NCBI GenBank assembly: GCA_029990175.1
Contig: JARKIP010000516.1
Span: 1 to 64,000, forward strand
Reading direction: 5' to 3'
Source: Petunia secreta
Lineage: Eukaryota > Streptophyta > Magnoliopsida > Solanales > Solanaceae
DNA: 64,000 nucleotides
The notes under the pieces are model-generated. The model worked only from the letters and a program-made list of their open reading frames with translations, was not told the origin of the DNA and made no database searches. Numbering within the stretch: position 1 is the stretch's first letter; each line of letters starts with the position of its first letter. Position numbers and translations under genes: made by a program. Positions 32,358 to 44,025 of this stretch are shown here, in pieces.

Positions 32358-35300
32358 TGTAATCACCTAATTTTGGCACGAATTCAGCAAAAATTGCTCA
32401 AAATAGCTGTGTTAAATTCTCAGAATTTTCCCGAAATTTTCCTAAAAAATTAGTCTTTATTTTAATGGAAATTGTCATTAATCGGGAAGAAAATGTGAAA
32501 ATTACTTGTTATGTGCGTAATTGTGGTCCTATGTTTAATTTTGATGTTAGTATAAAATATGTGATTTTATTTTGGTTAATTTAGTATCGTTTTAACTAAT
32601 GTAGTGCCTTTGAATGGTCATTTGTGTAAAAATATTAGCCCACTCCTTAACCCAAGCCCACTCCCCCTGACCCGGCCCACGCTAGTAATATATAAGCAAA
32701 AATCCACATTTTGCTCAATATACACAAAAATCAGAAAAAGGGGAAACTCTTGCCAATTTTTCCCAAACCCGCCGGAATTCCCCTCCCACGGCGGAGCCAC
32801 CGCTGCTCCGCCGCCGGCCACCACCTCCGGTGGCCGGAAAATTACAATATGTATATCATTCGAAAGCTCTCAACCTCCTGATTCCATTTCTCAACTCGTA
32901 TTTTACAAAATCCCAACGGATTGGTGTAGATCGGGCTTTGAAAGTCGGCACTCCGACGATTCTCTTTCATTTTCCGGTGAGTCTTTTCTTTTCTTTTCTC
33001 CTCCACCCCCTTTACCCTCGCATCCCCATTTTCCCAAACCCCATCCCCGTTTCCCTTCCGTCCCGTTTTCTGTTTTTTCTTCTTTTTCTCATTTTTTCTT
33101 TCCTTTTCTGTTTCTGGCGTGATCGAGTGGATGTTGAGGGCTGTTTCTGATTATTTGGTGAGGCTGTGATGTTTTCTCGAGATGTTGTGAGGTGTGGTGG
33201 TTTGTTTTCTGAAGCCGAGACAGTGGTGATTCTAGGCTGATTTTGTGATGTGGAGGCAGTTTTATGGTTGATGATTATTGTGATGTTGATTGGTGGGTAT
33301 GAAAACTGATTAGAGGGGCTGTTTCGCGTCGATGTTCCATGAATTGGATGTTCAGCAACTTATGGAGATGTGGTAGCTTGATGTTTAAAGTAATGATGGA
33401 GTAGGAGTTAATCCAATAGTGACGCAGTCGCTGCAGCGACAGCGAGGCAGTGATGGGAACACGGAGGCGAGGCAGCCTGTGATGATGTGCTAGCAAGCTT
33501 GACAGTGATGGTGAGACACTGGTGATGCGACAAGAAGCTGGAGCTCGATGATGGTAAGAGTGTGTCGTTGGAATTTTGGTTCAACTGGTTGTGATTCTAT
33601 TTAGCTCAAGGGTGTAGTAACTTTGAGTTCCTCTTTTCTCGTAGTTTACTTTATTAATTAGATGTGTAACTGAGAAATCCTTTATTAGTTAGTATATCAA
33701 CTCACATGTGTTGTTTGTTCATATAAGAGCATCATGAAGATCACCCTTTGTTATGATTATCTTGGTTTAAAAAAAATGAAAGGAAGTTTGTCTGTTCACA
33801 TATGAGCATCTATGTCCAAATCTTGAAAGCTAACCGACTTGTCTGTGTGTTCGAGAAGTTGAAGCATAAGTAATTCACCTGTGTTGTGTGAGAACTTGTT
33901 ATGTTTTCAAGCGTGTTTAAGTGTTTCTAGTCGTAGTTCAATGATTATTTTTAGCACAAAGCCTGTTATGTGTTTGGTTCGGAAGGAAATTAGCATGTTA
34001 TTGAGGGAGGGAATAGCTCTGGGAAGGCATGTAGAAGAAATTAGTTGGAGTTGCTTGATTTGTCCAGAAACTTGAAAAAATTTTTTTGTCTTGATAGTTT
34101 TGTTCTTCCTTTAGTAACTGGAATCTGTTTAGTTAGGAAGAGTTTGGGAAGGGTTCTTAAGTTCAAATTCAGTCTTTTGTCTTTTGTCTTTTGTCTTTAG
34201 AAGAGTTTAAAGTAGTCAAAGTAATAGGACAAAAAGCTTAGCATAAATATGGCATTTTCAGCTTTTGCTTTTAGGTAGGTGAGAGGCTTAGCATAAAAGA
34301 GGCAATAGGTATTTTGGAGAGTCACATGTTGTGTAGTACTTTTTCTGAAAAGTAAGGCAACACATGTGATTGTGTCCTTTTTACCCAATATTTTCACTCT
34401 ACTTTATGGTCTATTTAAGAGACATTCACTACTCCAAGAAGAAGGCAGATCTTAGAGAGAGAGGGAGACATACACGAAAATCAGGAAAAACTCTCCTTGA
34501 CTCAAAAAACAAGATCTGAAATTTTAGAATATTCACTCTCTAAAAAGAGGTTCCAGATCTGAAATATTGAGAGCCAAAGATAGAAAAATAGTGAGGAAAC
34601 ATAGTAAGAAAAGAGTAAAAATAGAAAGAAGGGCTGTTGAAAAAGTCAAAGTGAGGTTTAAGTCTGGGCGTTTTGTTGTTGCTGTTGTTTGCTTACTGGT
34701 CGTTGAGTGTTTGTTGCGGGGTTTGCTTGCTAATCTTGTTTAAAGGGGTCCACCTTGTGAGCTCTTCGGCTTCTTGCTGTACTAGGTAATTTTCCTCAAT
34801 CTCCTCCTAATGTTGTATGTATTTTCTTTGCCGTGGAAATGATACAAAAATAGCCTGCTAAGGCCCATTACAAGGCCCCCTTACAGTTGTTTTTATTTAG
34901 CATGTCTAAGTTTATATCTTTGTGAGTATGTTTTGTTTGTTTAAAATATTGAGACAAGAATGGATTCATGAAACCTGCGAAAGGGTAGCTGTCTTTTGGT
35001 TTGTTTGCTCTATTTCTCTTACACTTGTTAGTTAATTAGTTTTAAATTTAATGTTTACTTCTGCAAGCCAAGTTTTAGATCTGGAAATAATAGAACTTGT
35101 GTGAAAGTGGTTAAAATACAAACTCAAATAGGCAAACTAGGACAGTCATGCAAATTTACTAATGTAATGAGGCCCAGAACGTTAAAGTGGAACTCTTCTT
35201 ATCAAAGATAAATGAAAAGCAACTATTATTCAACTAAGGCGATAAGTAGGCTATTTTGTTTAAGCCCACGTTGAATGAATTTAAAAAGGGAAGTAAGAAT

Positions 35301-35840
35301 GCAGTAACCAACGCCTTTTCTTAATGACTCGATTAGACAAAATTAGGATTCAAAGAGACTAAACGCACAATTGATTTTAGCCAATTAATCGTTCTTATAT
35401 AACTCATTTGTTCAATTTAACTCATTTAAGTCGGAAGATTTTGTTCGGGTGAAGTGCCTGCGCAATCATATCTCGATTTGAGTTTTACTTGAACGTATAA
35501 ATTAATATCAAATAAAAGCGTAACAAATCAAGGCAAAGTATAACAAAATAATTTCAAAGAGTCAAAATGCGTCAATGAAAGCAACTGTGCTTGGCACAGG
35601 GCTCGAGGGTGCCTAACACCTTCCCTCGAGTCAACCGAGATCCTTACCCGGAACTCTGACGCAGACCATTTACGAGTCATAGGTGTTCTAGGTACACCAC
35701 TCTGGTGACTTGGCACACCTTTAACTTGTCAAGTGGCGACTCCGAATCTCTAAAATATTTAGTGTACCTATAAACACCTAGTCACGGACCTTTAATATAA
35801 TAGTTTTTTTTTCTTTTTTTCGGAAAAAAGGGTCGTGACA
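32358..35840 (+). repeat. 3' LTR of the Ogre-like element
   Basis: 3483 bp, offset 10949 bp from the 5' copy, ending GGTCGTGACA and followed by TSD GCTTC. It carries the same TATA box (32689-32695) and leader hairpins. From its promoter, transcription would run rightward through its own long R-U5 and into the Athila downstream ORF on its antisense strand. Confidence 0.95.
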
Positions 35841-36797
35841 GCTTCTTCATCCATTTTCTTTCTTATTCTGTCATTCTTCTTTTGTCTTCTTTTAGTTTGG
35901 CTCTCTCCTGCTATTTTCTTTCAGCTTTTTGTTTTTCTGTCTCCTATGATTTTGTACCAGCTTCCTTGTCTTCTTTCTTTGCAATGTCTTCAGCTTTTCT
36001 CTTTCTCACATAGGCTCTAGGATATTCTTTTTTAGCACTAGCCTTTTCAACTAGCTTTGGCCTTGTAGCCACTTGCTCTTTCACCTCTTCTTCCTTTTTT
36101 TGCTTCTTCACTTCAGGGCCTTCTTTTCTTTCCTTGGTCAGCACCACCTTCACTTTGTCTCTTAAGCTCTTGTTGCCTTAGGAATTTCTCTCTCCTATGA
36201 GCTTCAATCATTGCCATCATCTATTCAGATGTTTCTGTTACCTCTGTTGTGGTGCTTCCTTTTTCTGGTTCATCTTTCTCTTCAATGTCTTCTTCTTCAC
36301 TTTCATCATCTTCTTCTTCATCATCTAATTCTTCTTCATCACTACCCAATTCTTCTTCATCACTCTCAGTCTGCACCTGTACTCCCTTGTCTGACTTGCT
36401 TGGCACATTTCTTCGAATTATTCTTTTATCAATCCTCAGCTGCTTCAATGCTGTTCTGGTGTTCAAGTCTGATTGCTCCAAGTCTGCCACTCTGTCAGCC
36501 AATTCAATCACCTTGGTAGTGTTTTCTTTCACAGCTTTGGTGAGTTCTTCCACAACAACAACAATGGGTCTTAGAGCTCTTTCCAGCTCCACAGATGGTC
36601 CTCTTAATAGTCCCACTCTGGTATCCAATCCCGTAATGTTGTCATTGATTTCTTTCGGTGCTTTGGGGATTTGGAAAAGTTCAAATTGCTTGGCTGATAC
36701 TTTCTCCAATGCTGGGAGAGGAGCTGGAACTTTCCTGACTAGATACTTCTTTCCCCCTTGAGGGGTTGCAGCTGCTATCTCCTCCTTTTCCATCTGG

Positions 36798-36800
<3 letters not shown>

Positions 36801-36840
<40 letters not shown>
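36801..36840. repeat. (TC)20 microsatellite
   Basis: Twenty perfect TC units inside the Athila downstream ORF. On the minus strand they read as an Arg-Glu repeat, keep the local frame open and place an artificial charged run between the domain and the coiled coil. Confidence 0.95.
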
Positions 36841-36844
<4 letters not shown>

Positions 36845-37318
36845 ACTTCATCATCTTGGATCCTTTTGAAATCCACTGTGCCTTTAGCTTTTTTGATGTA
36901 ATCCATGTCAAGTAATATGGGAATATGCCTCATGAGTTTGGTGAGTAAACAGGGAAAACCATAGGCAGTTTCATTTTGATGAGCTGACGAGCCAATTCTT
37001 TCAAGGATCACCTTCCCTACATTAATGTCAAAACAGTTCATGATATAGATCTATGAGAACTACCTTTTTCTGGTTATTCTTGTATCGTTAAATGAAGGGA
37101 TGAACCTATTGCTTATCTGCATTCCACCCCTTGGCAATCAAATTTAGATCCTTCTTCTTGATTTGGATTCCTGGTTTAGTCAAAGCAGGTATAATCTCAG
37201 GAGAACCAATAATGGCTGCAATCCATATCCTCAAGCTTCCTTCCTCATATGTTCCCCACTTCCTGTCTTTTAGCTCATACTCCCACTGGTCAATTGATGG
37301 TAACCCATACGCTGCATT

Positions 37319-37808
37319 TAGGCCCGGGCAAAGAGCTGAGCCGGCCCGGAGCTCGGCTCGGCTCGAATGCCTTTCAGCTCGGCTCATTTTAAAAAGAGGC
37401 TCGGCTCGGCTCGTTTAAAGTTTGGCTCGGCTCGGATAAGCTCGGTCAAAGCTCGGATCAACTCGGTTAGCTCGACTACTAAGTTAGAATTTTACATTAT
37501 ATTTAATGCTTTAATGCAACAATTAACAATTGATAAACTAGTACTTCTATCCTTATTTATGATTATGATCAAAAGAAAATATTTAAAAATATTATTTTCT
37601 ATACTACTAAGTATGGGAACACAAAATAATAAAGTCAGCTCAAGCTCGGCTCGAGCTCGGTCAAACTCTAGCAAAGCTCGGTTGAGCTCGGCTCGGGCTC
37701 GACTTTGTATGATATAAAGCTCGGTTCAGCTCGGCTCGGTAGCATAGTAAGCTCGGTTAGGATCGGCTCGGGCTCGGGCTCGGCTCGCTCGCTCGATGCC
37801 CAGGCCTA
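37319..37808. mobile_element. hAT-type MITE with GCTCGGCTCG repeats
   Basis: 490 bp. The ends are imperfect inverted repeats (TAGGCCCGGGCA and, in reverse complement, TAGGCCTGGGCA) and the flanks are a perfect 8-bp duplication GCTGCATT (37311-37318 and 37809-37816), the TSD length of hAT elements. The sub-terminal 110-130 bp on both sides are packed with GCTCGGCTCG and GAGCTCGG words, while the centre (37480-37620) is AT-rich. It has no transposase. It sits exactly between the two halves of the Tyr-Gly-Leu-Pro block of the Athila ORF. Confidence 0.88.
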
Positions 37809-37963
37809 GCTGCATTAATGTCTTCATCACTGATAGTGACATCTACTGTTCTCACCTTTACCCTGAATACTTCTTTCTTTTTATTTGGTTGAGGGTCTTG
37901 TGAGAGATTGGCATAGAATTCCTTCACCATTATTTCATTGTATTCACCGGGAGGTTCTAGCAA

Positions 37964-39717
37964 AAAGTGCCAATTAAGCTTATCCTACTCCTAACTACAA
38001 CAAATCAACATGTGTGTTAGCTCATGAATTCCAACACTATCCTACTCCTAACTAAGCTTATGATTATCCTAAATTTGCATGTGAAGTTCATGGAATGGAA
38101 TGGAGTGAAATAGAACACTTGAAAGATTCAAATAATTCACAGGTTGCAAGAGAAAAGGAGAGTCGCAAAACAGAGGGCGAGATCGCAGAAGCAAGAGGCG
38201 GCCCGCAGAATCAAGTGCGGAGAAGTACTGGCGGGTCTCCTACTGAAATGCGAGGCTTTTGCTCAAGCCGCAGAAAAAATTCACTCAATGTTAGAGTCGG
38301 CGGATCGCACTTGTGAATGAAAGCCCTCTTACTCATTTCGCCCTTTCAACTGCGAGGCGCACTTTGGTTTAGGCGACTCGCACAACTTTTGACCACAGGG
38401 GTCGGCGAGTCGCCCTTTTTTATGCGATTGACAAACTCAGCTCGCCTAATTTTTTAGCTCAGTGTTTACACAGGCAACCTCGCACTTGCTTGTGCAGGCA
38501 CACCTAGTGTAGTCCGCACTTAATTGTGCGACATCATGCCTCATCGGCGGCTTGCCGAGTCCTTGGCCCAGTTTTCACTACAGTGCACATGTTCCAAGTT
38601 ATTCCATTTCTCACTTCCCTTTACACCCCTAAACACACTCCTAAGTGGTCTTTTCATCTTCTCACGTCTCTCACATTTTCTCTCAAGAATGAGCCCACGA
38701 TTTCAACCAAAATTCATGAAAAGTCAATCATTTTTTTGCATCAAGTTCAAAACTTTTTCAAGATTCAAAGCACACAAGGTACGTTCATCAAGTTTTTGGT
38801 TATTTTGGTTTTCAATCTCTTCTTCTTCTCATTTCTTCACTTAAGAGCGAAGGAAATCCACAACTATACACTCTAGAGTTCTAATTTCATGAAATGAAGA
38901 TTAAGAATAAACCCTAAAATCAACCTAAGCGTGAATAAAGCTTAATCAACCAAAACCCACCCCCAACATGAAGTTTTTAACTACCCCACATGTAAAACAT
39001 GAAAATTAAAGCGAGGAGTTGAATTTCTTGCCGGATCTGAGAAGAACCTTGAATCGGGTCTAGGGATTAGCAGTGTGTTGGTGAAATCGAGTGTGTGTGT
39101 TGTGATTTAGAGTGTTGTTTGTGTTGGTGGTGCGTTGGAACAGTGGTTTCCGGTGGTTGGAAGTCGTGCTTTCTCGGTTGGGGTAAAAAGTGAAAGAAAA
39201 CTTACCTTGAGGCCTTATATAGTCGGGTAAAAACCCGTTTGGCCCATGAAAGAGGTTGCCTGCATTTTATTCGGCGGGTCGCCGAAGTGAAGGCGAGTAC
39301 GGCCTTAAGTTCTCCGAGTGTGCATGAGTGGGGTTGGTCCGCCGATTGTTCTGCAGAATTTGATTGGTGACCCGCCTAATGAGAGGCTGAGTCATCCTTA
39401 TTTCTGCAGAAGATTTTTGCGCACTGCATGTAACGGCGACCTGCATTTCCTTGGGTTAGGCCGCCGTTTTTCTTCCGCACTTCAATAGGCGGTCCTTTCC
39501 CCCTCTTCAACTTTTCTCTCTTTTCATTCCTTGCAATTCCCTGCATCAACACCACTCCAACCAAAATCAAGTGCATTCATCACATAACTTCACATGAAAA
39601 TTTTACACTAACTACATGATTACAACTAAAATTGTGAAAAGTGAAAAGTAAAAACTTGGGTTGCCTCCCAAGAAGCGCTTGATTTAACGCTGCGGCACGA
39701 TGGTGTTACCTCAACCT
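37964..39717 (-). other. Non-coding spacer between Athila A pol and downstream ORF
   Basis: No ORF is supported. Two GC-rich patches (38165-38560 and 39270-39485) use the same CGGCGAGTCGCC/GCGAGGC words as this element's LTRs. Potential donors exist on both strands (plus: AAGGTACGTTC at about 38780; minus: AAGGTAAGTTTTC at about 39209). At 39660-39700 there is a block that reads on the minus strand as CGCTTCTTGGGAGGCAACCC, which I remember as a conserved end of Athila pol. Confidence 0.45.
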
Positions 39718-40690
39718 TCAAGAAATTTCCTCCGATGCTACCACCAATAGCTTCTCATTCGGGAAAGAATCATTGATCTCAAGGGTTTCTTTTGAGCGAC
39801 TCTCCTCCTCCAAATGGGATAAGTGGTCCGCCACTTGATTCTCGGTTCTATTTCTATCAAGTACCTCAAGATCAAATTCTTGCAATAATAGAATCACCAT
39901 CACCGGTGCGGTTGTCAATCTCATTTTGACTTCTTCAAAGGCTTTCAAACATGCTTTATTGAATTCAAACTTACCATCTTTTTCCAACAACTTGCACAAT
40001 GAGTTAACAATCCTGGAGAAATCCTTGATGAAGCGGCGATAAAATCCCGCATGTCCCAAGAAGCTTCTCACTCCTTTGACGGTTGTTGGAGGTGGAAGTT
40101 TGGAGATGACAAGTTTGGTCTCTTCACACCTCGCTAAGACTTTCTCCAAATTAGACAAACAATCTTCAAAAGAATCACTCACTACAGAGAAATCATCCAT
40201 GAACACCTCTAAGAAATTCTCCACCATGTCATGGAAGAGTGCAAGACCTTTAAAAAGTGGCCGGGGCATTGCAAATTCCAAAAAGCATTTTGCGGAATGC
40301 AAAAGTGCCATAAGGACATGTGAAGGTTGTCTTATCTTGATCATTTGCTTCAATTGAGATTTGATTGTACCCCGAGTATCCATCAAGAAAACAATAGTAA
40401 GCTCGGCCCGCCAAACGATCAAGCATTTGGTCAATGAAGGGTAGGGAAAAATGATCTTTTCTTGTTGCATTGTTGAGCTTACGGTAGTCCATGCACACTC
40501 GCCAACTGATTACGGTTTGAATTGATATAGTTTCACCTTTCTCATTATGAACTACCGTCATCCCTCCCTTTTTGGGCACACATTGAACGGGTGAGACCCA
40601 TTCACTATTGGAGAATGGAACAATCACCCCCGCATCTAACTATTTGATGATCTTCTTTTTGACAACTTCTTGCATTGGAGGATTCAACCT
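39718..40690 (-). pseudogene. Athila A reverse transcriptase (RNase H mostly deleted, integrase absent)
   Basis: The frame 40627-40250 has the RT motifs Pro-Val-Gln-Cys-Val-Pro-Lys-Lys-Gly-Gly, Met-Asp-Tyr-Arg-Lys-Leu-Asn and Pro-Phe-Ile-Asp-Gln-Met-Leu. The overlapping frame 40470-39718 continues with the catalytic Phe-Met-Asp-Asp (40203-40192) and Phe-Leu-Gly-His-Ala-Gly-Phe-Tyr-Arg-Arg-Phe. After Thr-Ala-Pro-Val-Met it jumps to Glu-Asn-Gln-Val-Ala-Asp-His-Leu-Ser, the end of RNase H, so about 100 residues are deleted. No HHCC or DDE integrase follows. A frameshift separates the two frames. It cannot replicate itself. Confidence 0.85.
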
Positions 40691-40724
40691 CCTTTGGTGT
40701 TCCACCGTTGGCTTACATCCTTCT

Positions 40725-41640
40725 TCAAGGAGAATCTTGTGAGTGCATACTCTTATCAATGCCTCTTATATCCGCAAGAGTCCACCAAATTGCTTTTATT
40801 CTTCTTTTCACCACTCCCACTAATTGATCTTCTTGTTCTTTGGTTAAGTAGGAAGAGATAATTATGGAAAGAGTGGAGTTTTGGCCTAGGAAAGTGTATC
40901 TCAAGTGGCTTGGGAGTTCCTTGAGTTCAAGTTGTGGTGGTTCTTCAATGAAGGGCTTTGTGGGAGGACTGGTTCGGTTTTCAAGGTCAAGAGAAAGCTT
41001 TTTGGGAACATAGGATTTAGTGCCAAGTCCTTCCAATGCTTTCACACATTCGGCAACACTCTTTTCACTATCAATATCTATGTTCCAAATCCCCGCGGCC
41101 GATTCATCTGCTTGACTCATTAGAGCACTCTCTTTTTCCGCAAGTGCTTCCACAACCATATCCACATAAGAACAAGTGGCTTCCTCTTTCATGGGCTGTT
41201 TCAATATTTTGCATATATGAAACACAAATTTCTAACCATTGAAACAGAACATAAGTTCCCCCTTCTCCACATCACAAAGTTCTCTGCCGGTAGCTAAAAA
41301 TGGACGTCCAAGAATAATGGAGACATCAAAATCCACCGGGAAATCTAAGATCACAAAATCCGTCGGGAATATAAACTTCTCCACCTTCACTAGAACATTG
41401 GTGACAACTCCAATTGGTTGCTTTATGGAGTGGTCGGCCATTTGCAAATTCATATTGGTTTTAGGAATTTTCTTGGTAGTCAAAGTCTTATAGACTGAAT
41501 ATGCATCAAATTGATGCTAGCTTCAAGATCACATAGAGCTTTAGGGAAATTCTTTCCTCCAATTGTGCATGGAACTGTGAAGCCTTCAGGGTCCTCCATC
41601 TTCCTTGCCATATGTTTTGAGACAATTGAACTACATTAAT
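40725..41640 (-). pseudogene. Athila A protease region and pol linker
   Basis: 41640-41500 encodes the start of the protease, with Cys-Thr-Ile-Gly-Gly and Ala-Leu-Cys-Asp-Leu-Glu-Ala-Ser-Ile-Asn. The catalytic triplet reads Asp-Leu-Glu where the Athila C copy keeps Asp-Leu-Gly. 41483-41232 has Pro-Ile-Gly-Val-Val...Ile-Ile-Leu-Gly-Arg-Pro-Phe-Leu-Ala-Thr. 41225-40725 is the linker to RT with a Pro-Pro-Gln-Leu-Glu-Leu-Lys-Glu-Leu-Pro motif that precedes Athila RT. Several stops separate the parts. Confidence 0.75.
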
Positions 41641-41990
41641 GAGTCACCTTTCTTGGCTCATATTCCTCATAATTTTTCTTGGTCACAAGATCTTTCACAA
41701 GCTTTGCAATATTTAGATTTGGCTCAATGTGTCAACCAAGGAGAGGTTGATGGATTTTGATGCTATTTTATCCCAAATTTTCTTAGCTTGAGATGCTTGT
41801 TTATGTTTCATACTCTTTTATGGGAAAGGAAGTGGAATTTTGGGAATGGAGCTTGGACTAAGAAGGCTTTGTTTGGGTGGTGGAGTTTTCTTTGGTTTGG
41901 CTTTTTGAGAGGTAGTGACTTCGGTGGTTCGTTCTTGAGGGATTGCCTCATTATCGACTTCATTTCTTGAAATCTCTACTTCCACATAAT

Positions 41991-43898
41991 TTACCTTGTC
42001 TTGGTGTAACTCATCCTCTTTGTTTTGCTCTCCATTTTCATTTCTACTTCATCTACATCTCCTTTTGACTTACGATCTTCCCATATTTTTCCACTCCTTG
42101 TCATAATTGCCATAACATGATCTTTCCCATTCCTCTTAGGATTCACCACCGTGTTACCTGGTAGTGCGCCTTGAGGTCTTTGGTTCACTTGGTGAAAAAG
42201 GGTGCTCATTTGAGATTCAAGAGCTTTGATGGAAGTACTATGAGCATTGACTATTTGTTTAATCTCCTTGATATCACCGCTATAACTTTCTTGATTTTTG
42301 AGGACTTCTCCCATCATCTCTTCCAATTTCGATTGACTTCTCCCTTCATTCTCACCTTGCTTGTAAGAAGCTCTTGGTGCGTAGCTTTGAGAAGCACCAA
42401 CTCCCCTTCCACCTGGATTGTTGCTCCAATTTTGTCTTCCTTGATCTTGCCTCCATTGGCCTTGTTGATACGACCTTTGATAACCACCTTGTTGGTAAGC
42501 CACAAAATTGGCTTCTTCTTTATTTTGGACACTGAAACATTGCTCCGGAAAACACTCCTCTTGCCCTCTTTGAAGAAGGGTTAAAGGTGGACCTCCAGGG
42601 TTGACATACCCAATTGGGGCCACTTGATGGCCCGTGTTTGTAACTTGAATATTTTCTACCTTGTTTCCCTTTTTCTCCTTTTCTTCCTTGGCTCCTCTAA
42701 GGAGCTCAATGTTGGTCATGATTCGAGCCATTTGTTCCGCTTGATCTTCAAATCTTTTCATCATCATTTGGCTCATTCCTCCTTCGCCATTTAGGTTTTG
42801 AGCTGTCGATTGCCAATCTTGAGATTGTTTGGCAACTCTGTTGAGAATTTCCTTGACCTCTTGAAAAGTATGGTCCATGATAGCACCTCCGCATAAGTTG
42901 TTCACGGCCGCTTGGTTGTTCTTGTTAAATCCTTGGTAGAAACATTGCAAAGGCATATCATCGCCAAATACATGAGTTGAGCAATGTAGCAACACCTCTA
43001 GAAAAGCTTCCCACGCCTCATACAATAAATCGGTAGGATCTTGGTTGAACATATACACCTTGTCTCTCATTGATGCTTGCTTGCCTTTAGGCAAGAACTT
43101 TGCCAAAAAATTGCTTTACAAGTTCCTCCCAAGTGTAAATTGAATTCTTTGGTAGCTTGTTCAAACATGCCATGGCCTTCCCCGATAGAGAATAGGGAAA
43201 GACTCTTAGGCACAAAGACTCTTCCGTACAATGTGCCGATTTATAAAGATGACACGTTTGCACAAAATTCCTCAAATGTTCCGTTGGGTAATCATGTTTT
43301 CCTCCACAAAAAAGTCCATTTTGAGCAAGTCCATGAAGAATCACTTGTGGAGTATTGAAAGTCACATTCCCACGGATGGGTGGTTGCACAATGGCACCTG
43401 CAAAATTTTCCAAGTCTACTTCTTCCTCCGAATCTTCCAATTCTTGAACATGTTGATTATCATTTTGACCACCCTTTGCATTCCTTTGGTTCCGGTTGTC
43501 ATTGCGAACATTCACCCGAGTGAAATTTGCTCTTCTATTAGTTTGAGCACCTCGGCCTCATCGGTTTGCGCCTCGGCCTACTCTATTAGCATTGTTGCCT
43601 CTTCGGTTTGCATTGTTCGCAACACCATCATTGGTACCAACTCGAACTCCCTCATTGGCTTGAGCATTGCCATGAGGGATTGCATCATTTGGGGCTGCAT
43701 TCTCCACTTGCGGGTCTTCATTTTCTTCAAAGGCACCATGATTCCATAACTCTCCTCACTAAGAGAAGTGTCATCATATTCATCCTCGAACTCTTCATAA
43801 AAATCATTCGGAGAAATTGGAGCATTCGGAAATGGAACTCCCTCATTAGCACGATTGTAGAGGGGGTTCCTCATAGCTCTATCCGGATTCCTTCTCAT
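41991..43898 (-). pseudogene. gag: Athila A gag (frameshifted)
   Basis: Begins at ATG 43898 with an Arg-Arg-Asn-Pro-rich N-terminus, shifts frame near 43578 and again near 43090, and runs open from 43106 to 41991 (371 residues). The capsid (Retrotrans_gag) region spans 43400-42800 with Phe-Leu-Pro...Lys-Gln-Ala-Ser-Met-Arg-Asp-Lys-Val and Ala-Val-Asn-Asn-Leu-Cys-Gly-Gly. It is followed by a Gln/Gly/Tyr-rich tail and a coiled-coil with Leu-Glu-Ser-Gln-Met. No classical zinc knuckle is seen, as usual in Athila gag. Homologous to the split gag of Athila C (52030-53364 and 62654 onward). Confidence 0.85.
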
Positions 43899-44000
43899 AC
43901 TTGAAATCCCCTACACACGGTAAAATAAAGCATGAGGTAAAATGTAGGAACAACTAACAAAACTAGAACACGAAATATTCAACCTAATAGATGTACCGTA

Positions 44001-44020
44001 GCTCCCTGGCAACGATGCTT
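44001..44020 (-). other. Degenerate primer-binding site of Athila A
   Basis: On the minus strand, AGCATCGTTGCCAGGGAGC follows the LTR end by about 6 nt. It aligns with the tRNA-Asp type PBS (TGGCGCCGTTGCCGGGGA) with several mismatches. Confidence 0.5.
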
Positions 44021-44025
44021 AAACT

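Larger units (their letters stand above)
21409..35840 (+). mobile_element. Young Ogre/Tat-like gag-only LTR retrotransposon (14.4 kb)
   Basis: Two 3483-bp LTRs (21409-24891 and 32358-35840) start TGTAATCACC and end GGTCGTGACA, with a perfect 5-bp TSD GCTTC (21404-21408 and 35841-35845). A PBS follows the 5' LTR and a purine tract (AAAGAGGGGCAGC) precedes the 3' LTR. The 7.5-kb interior holds one intact gag-type ORF and no protease, RT, RNase H or integrase. The rest is non-coding with minisatellites and hairpins. It is therefore a non-autonomous, gag-only family member. I found only four differences between the LTRs, which implies a very recent insertion. Confidence 0.95.
35846..37963 (-). 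pseudogene. Athila A downstream ORF with a putative plant transposon-protein domain
   Basis: Minus-strand pieces in order: 37963-37809 (Val-Lys-Glu-Phe-Tyr-Ala-Asn-Leu, then Val-Arg...Val), the hAT MITE, 37318-37106 (Tyr-Gly-Leu-Pro-Ser-Ile-Asp, then Ile-Ala-Lys-Gly-Trp), 37041-36775 (Val-Gly-Lys-Val-Ile-Leu...Phe-Pro-Cys-Leu-Leu-Thr-Lys-Leu), then 36793-36221, a Val/Leu heptad coiled coil ending in a Glu/Asp-rich tail, and 36153-35944, Lys/Glu-rich. The first three match the family annotated as putative plant transposon protein (PF20167), commonly seen downstream of pol in Athila-like elements. Interrupted by a MITE, a (TC)20 run and, at 35845, the Ogre-like element; its end lies at 21193-21403. 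Function unknown. Confidence 0.65.

Noticed and set aside
36249..36761. 170-codon Ser-rich plus-strand frame
   Set aside because: It is the antisense shadow of the Glu/Asp-rich coiled-coil ORF on the minus strand.
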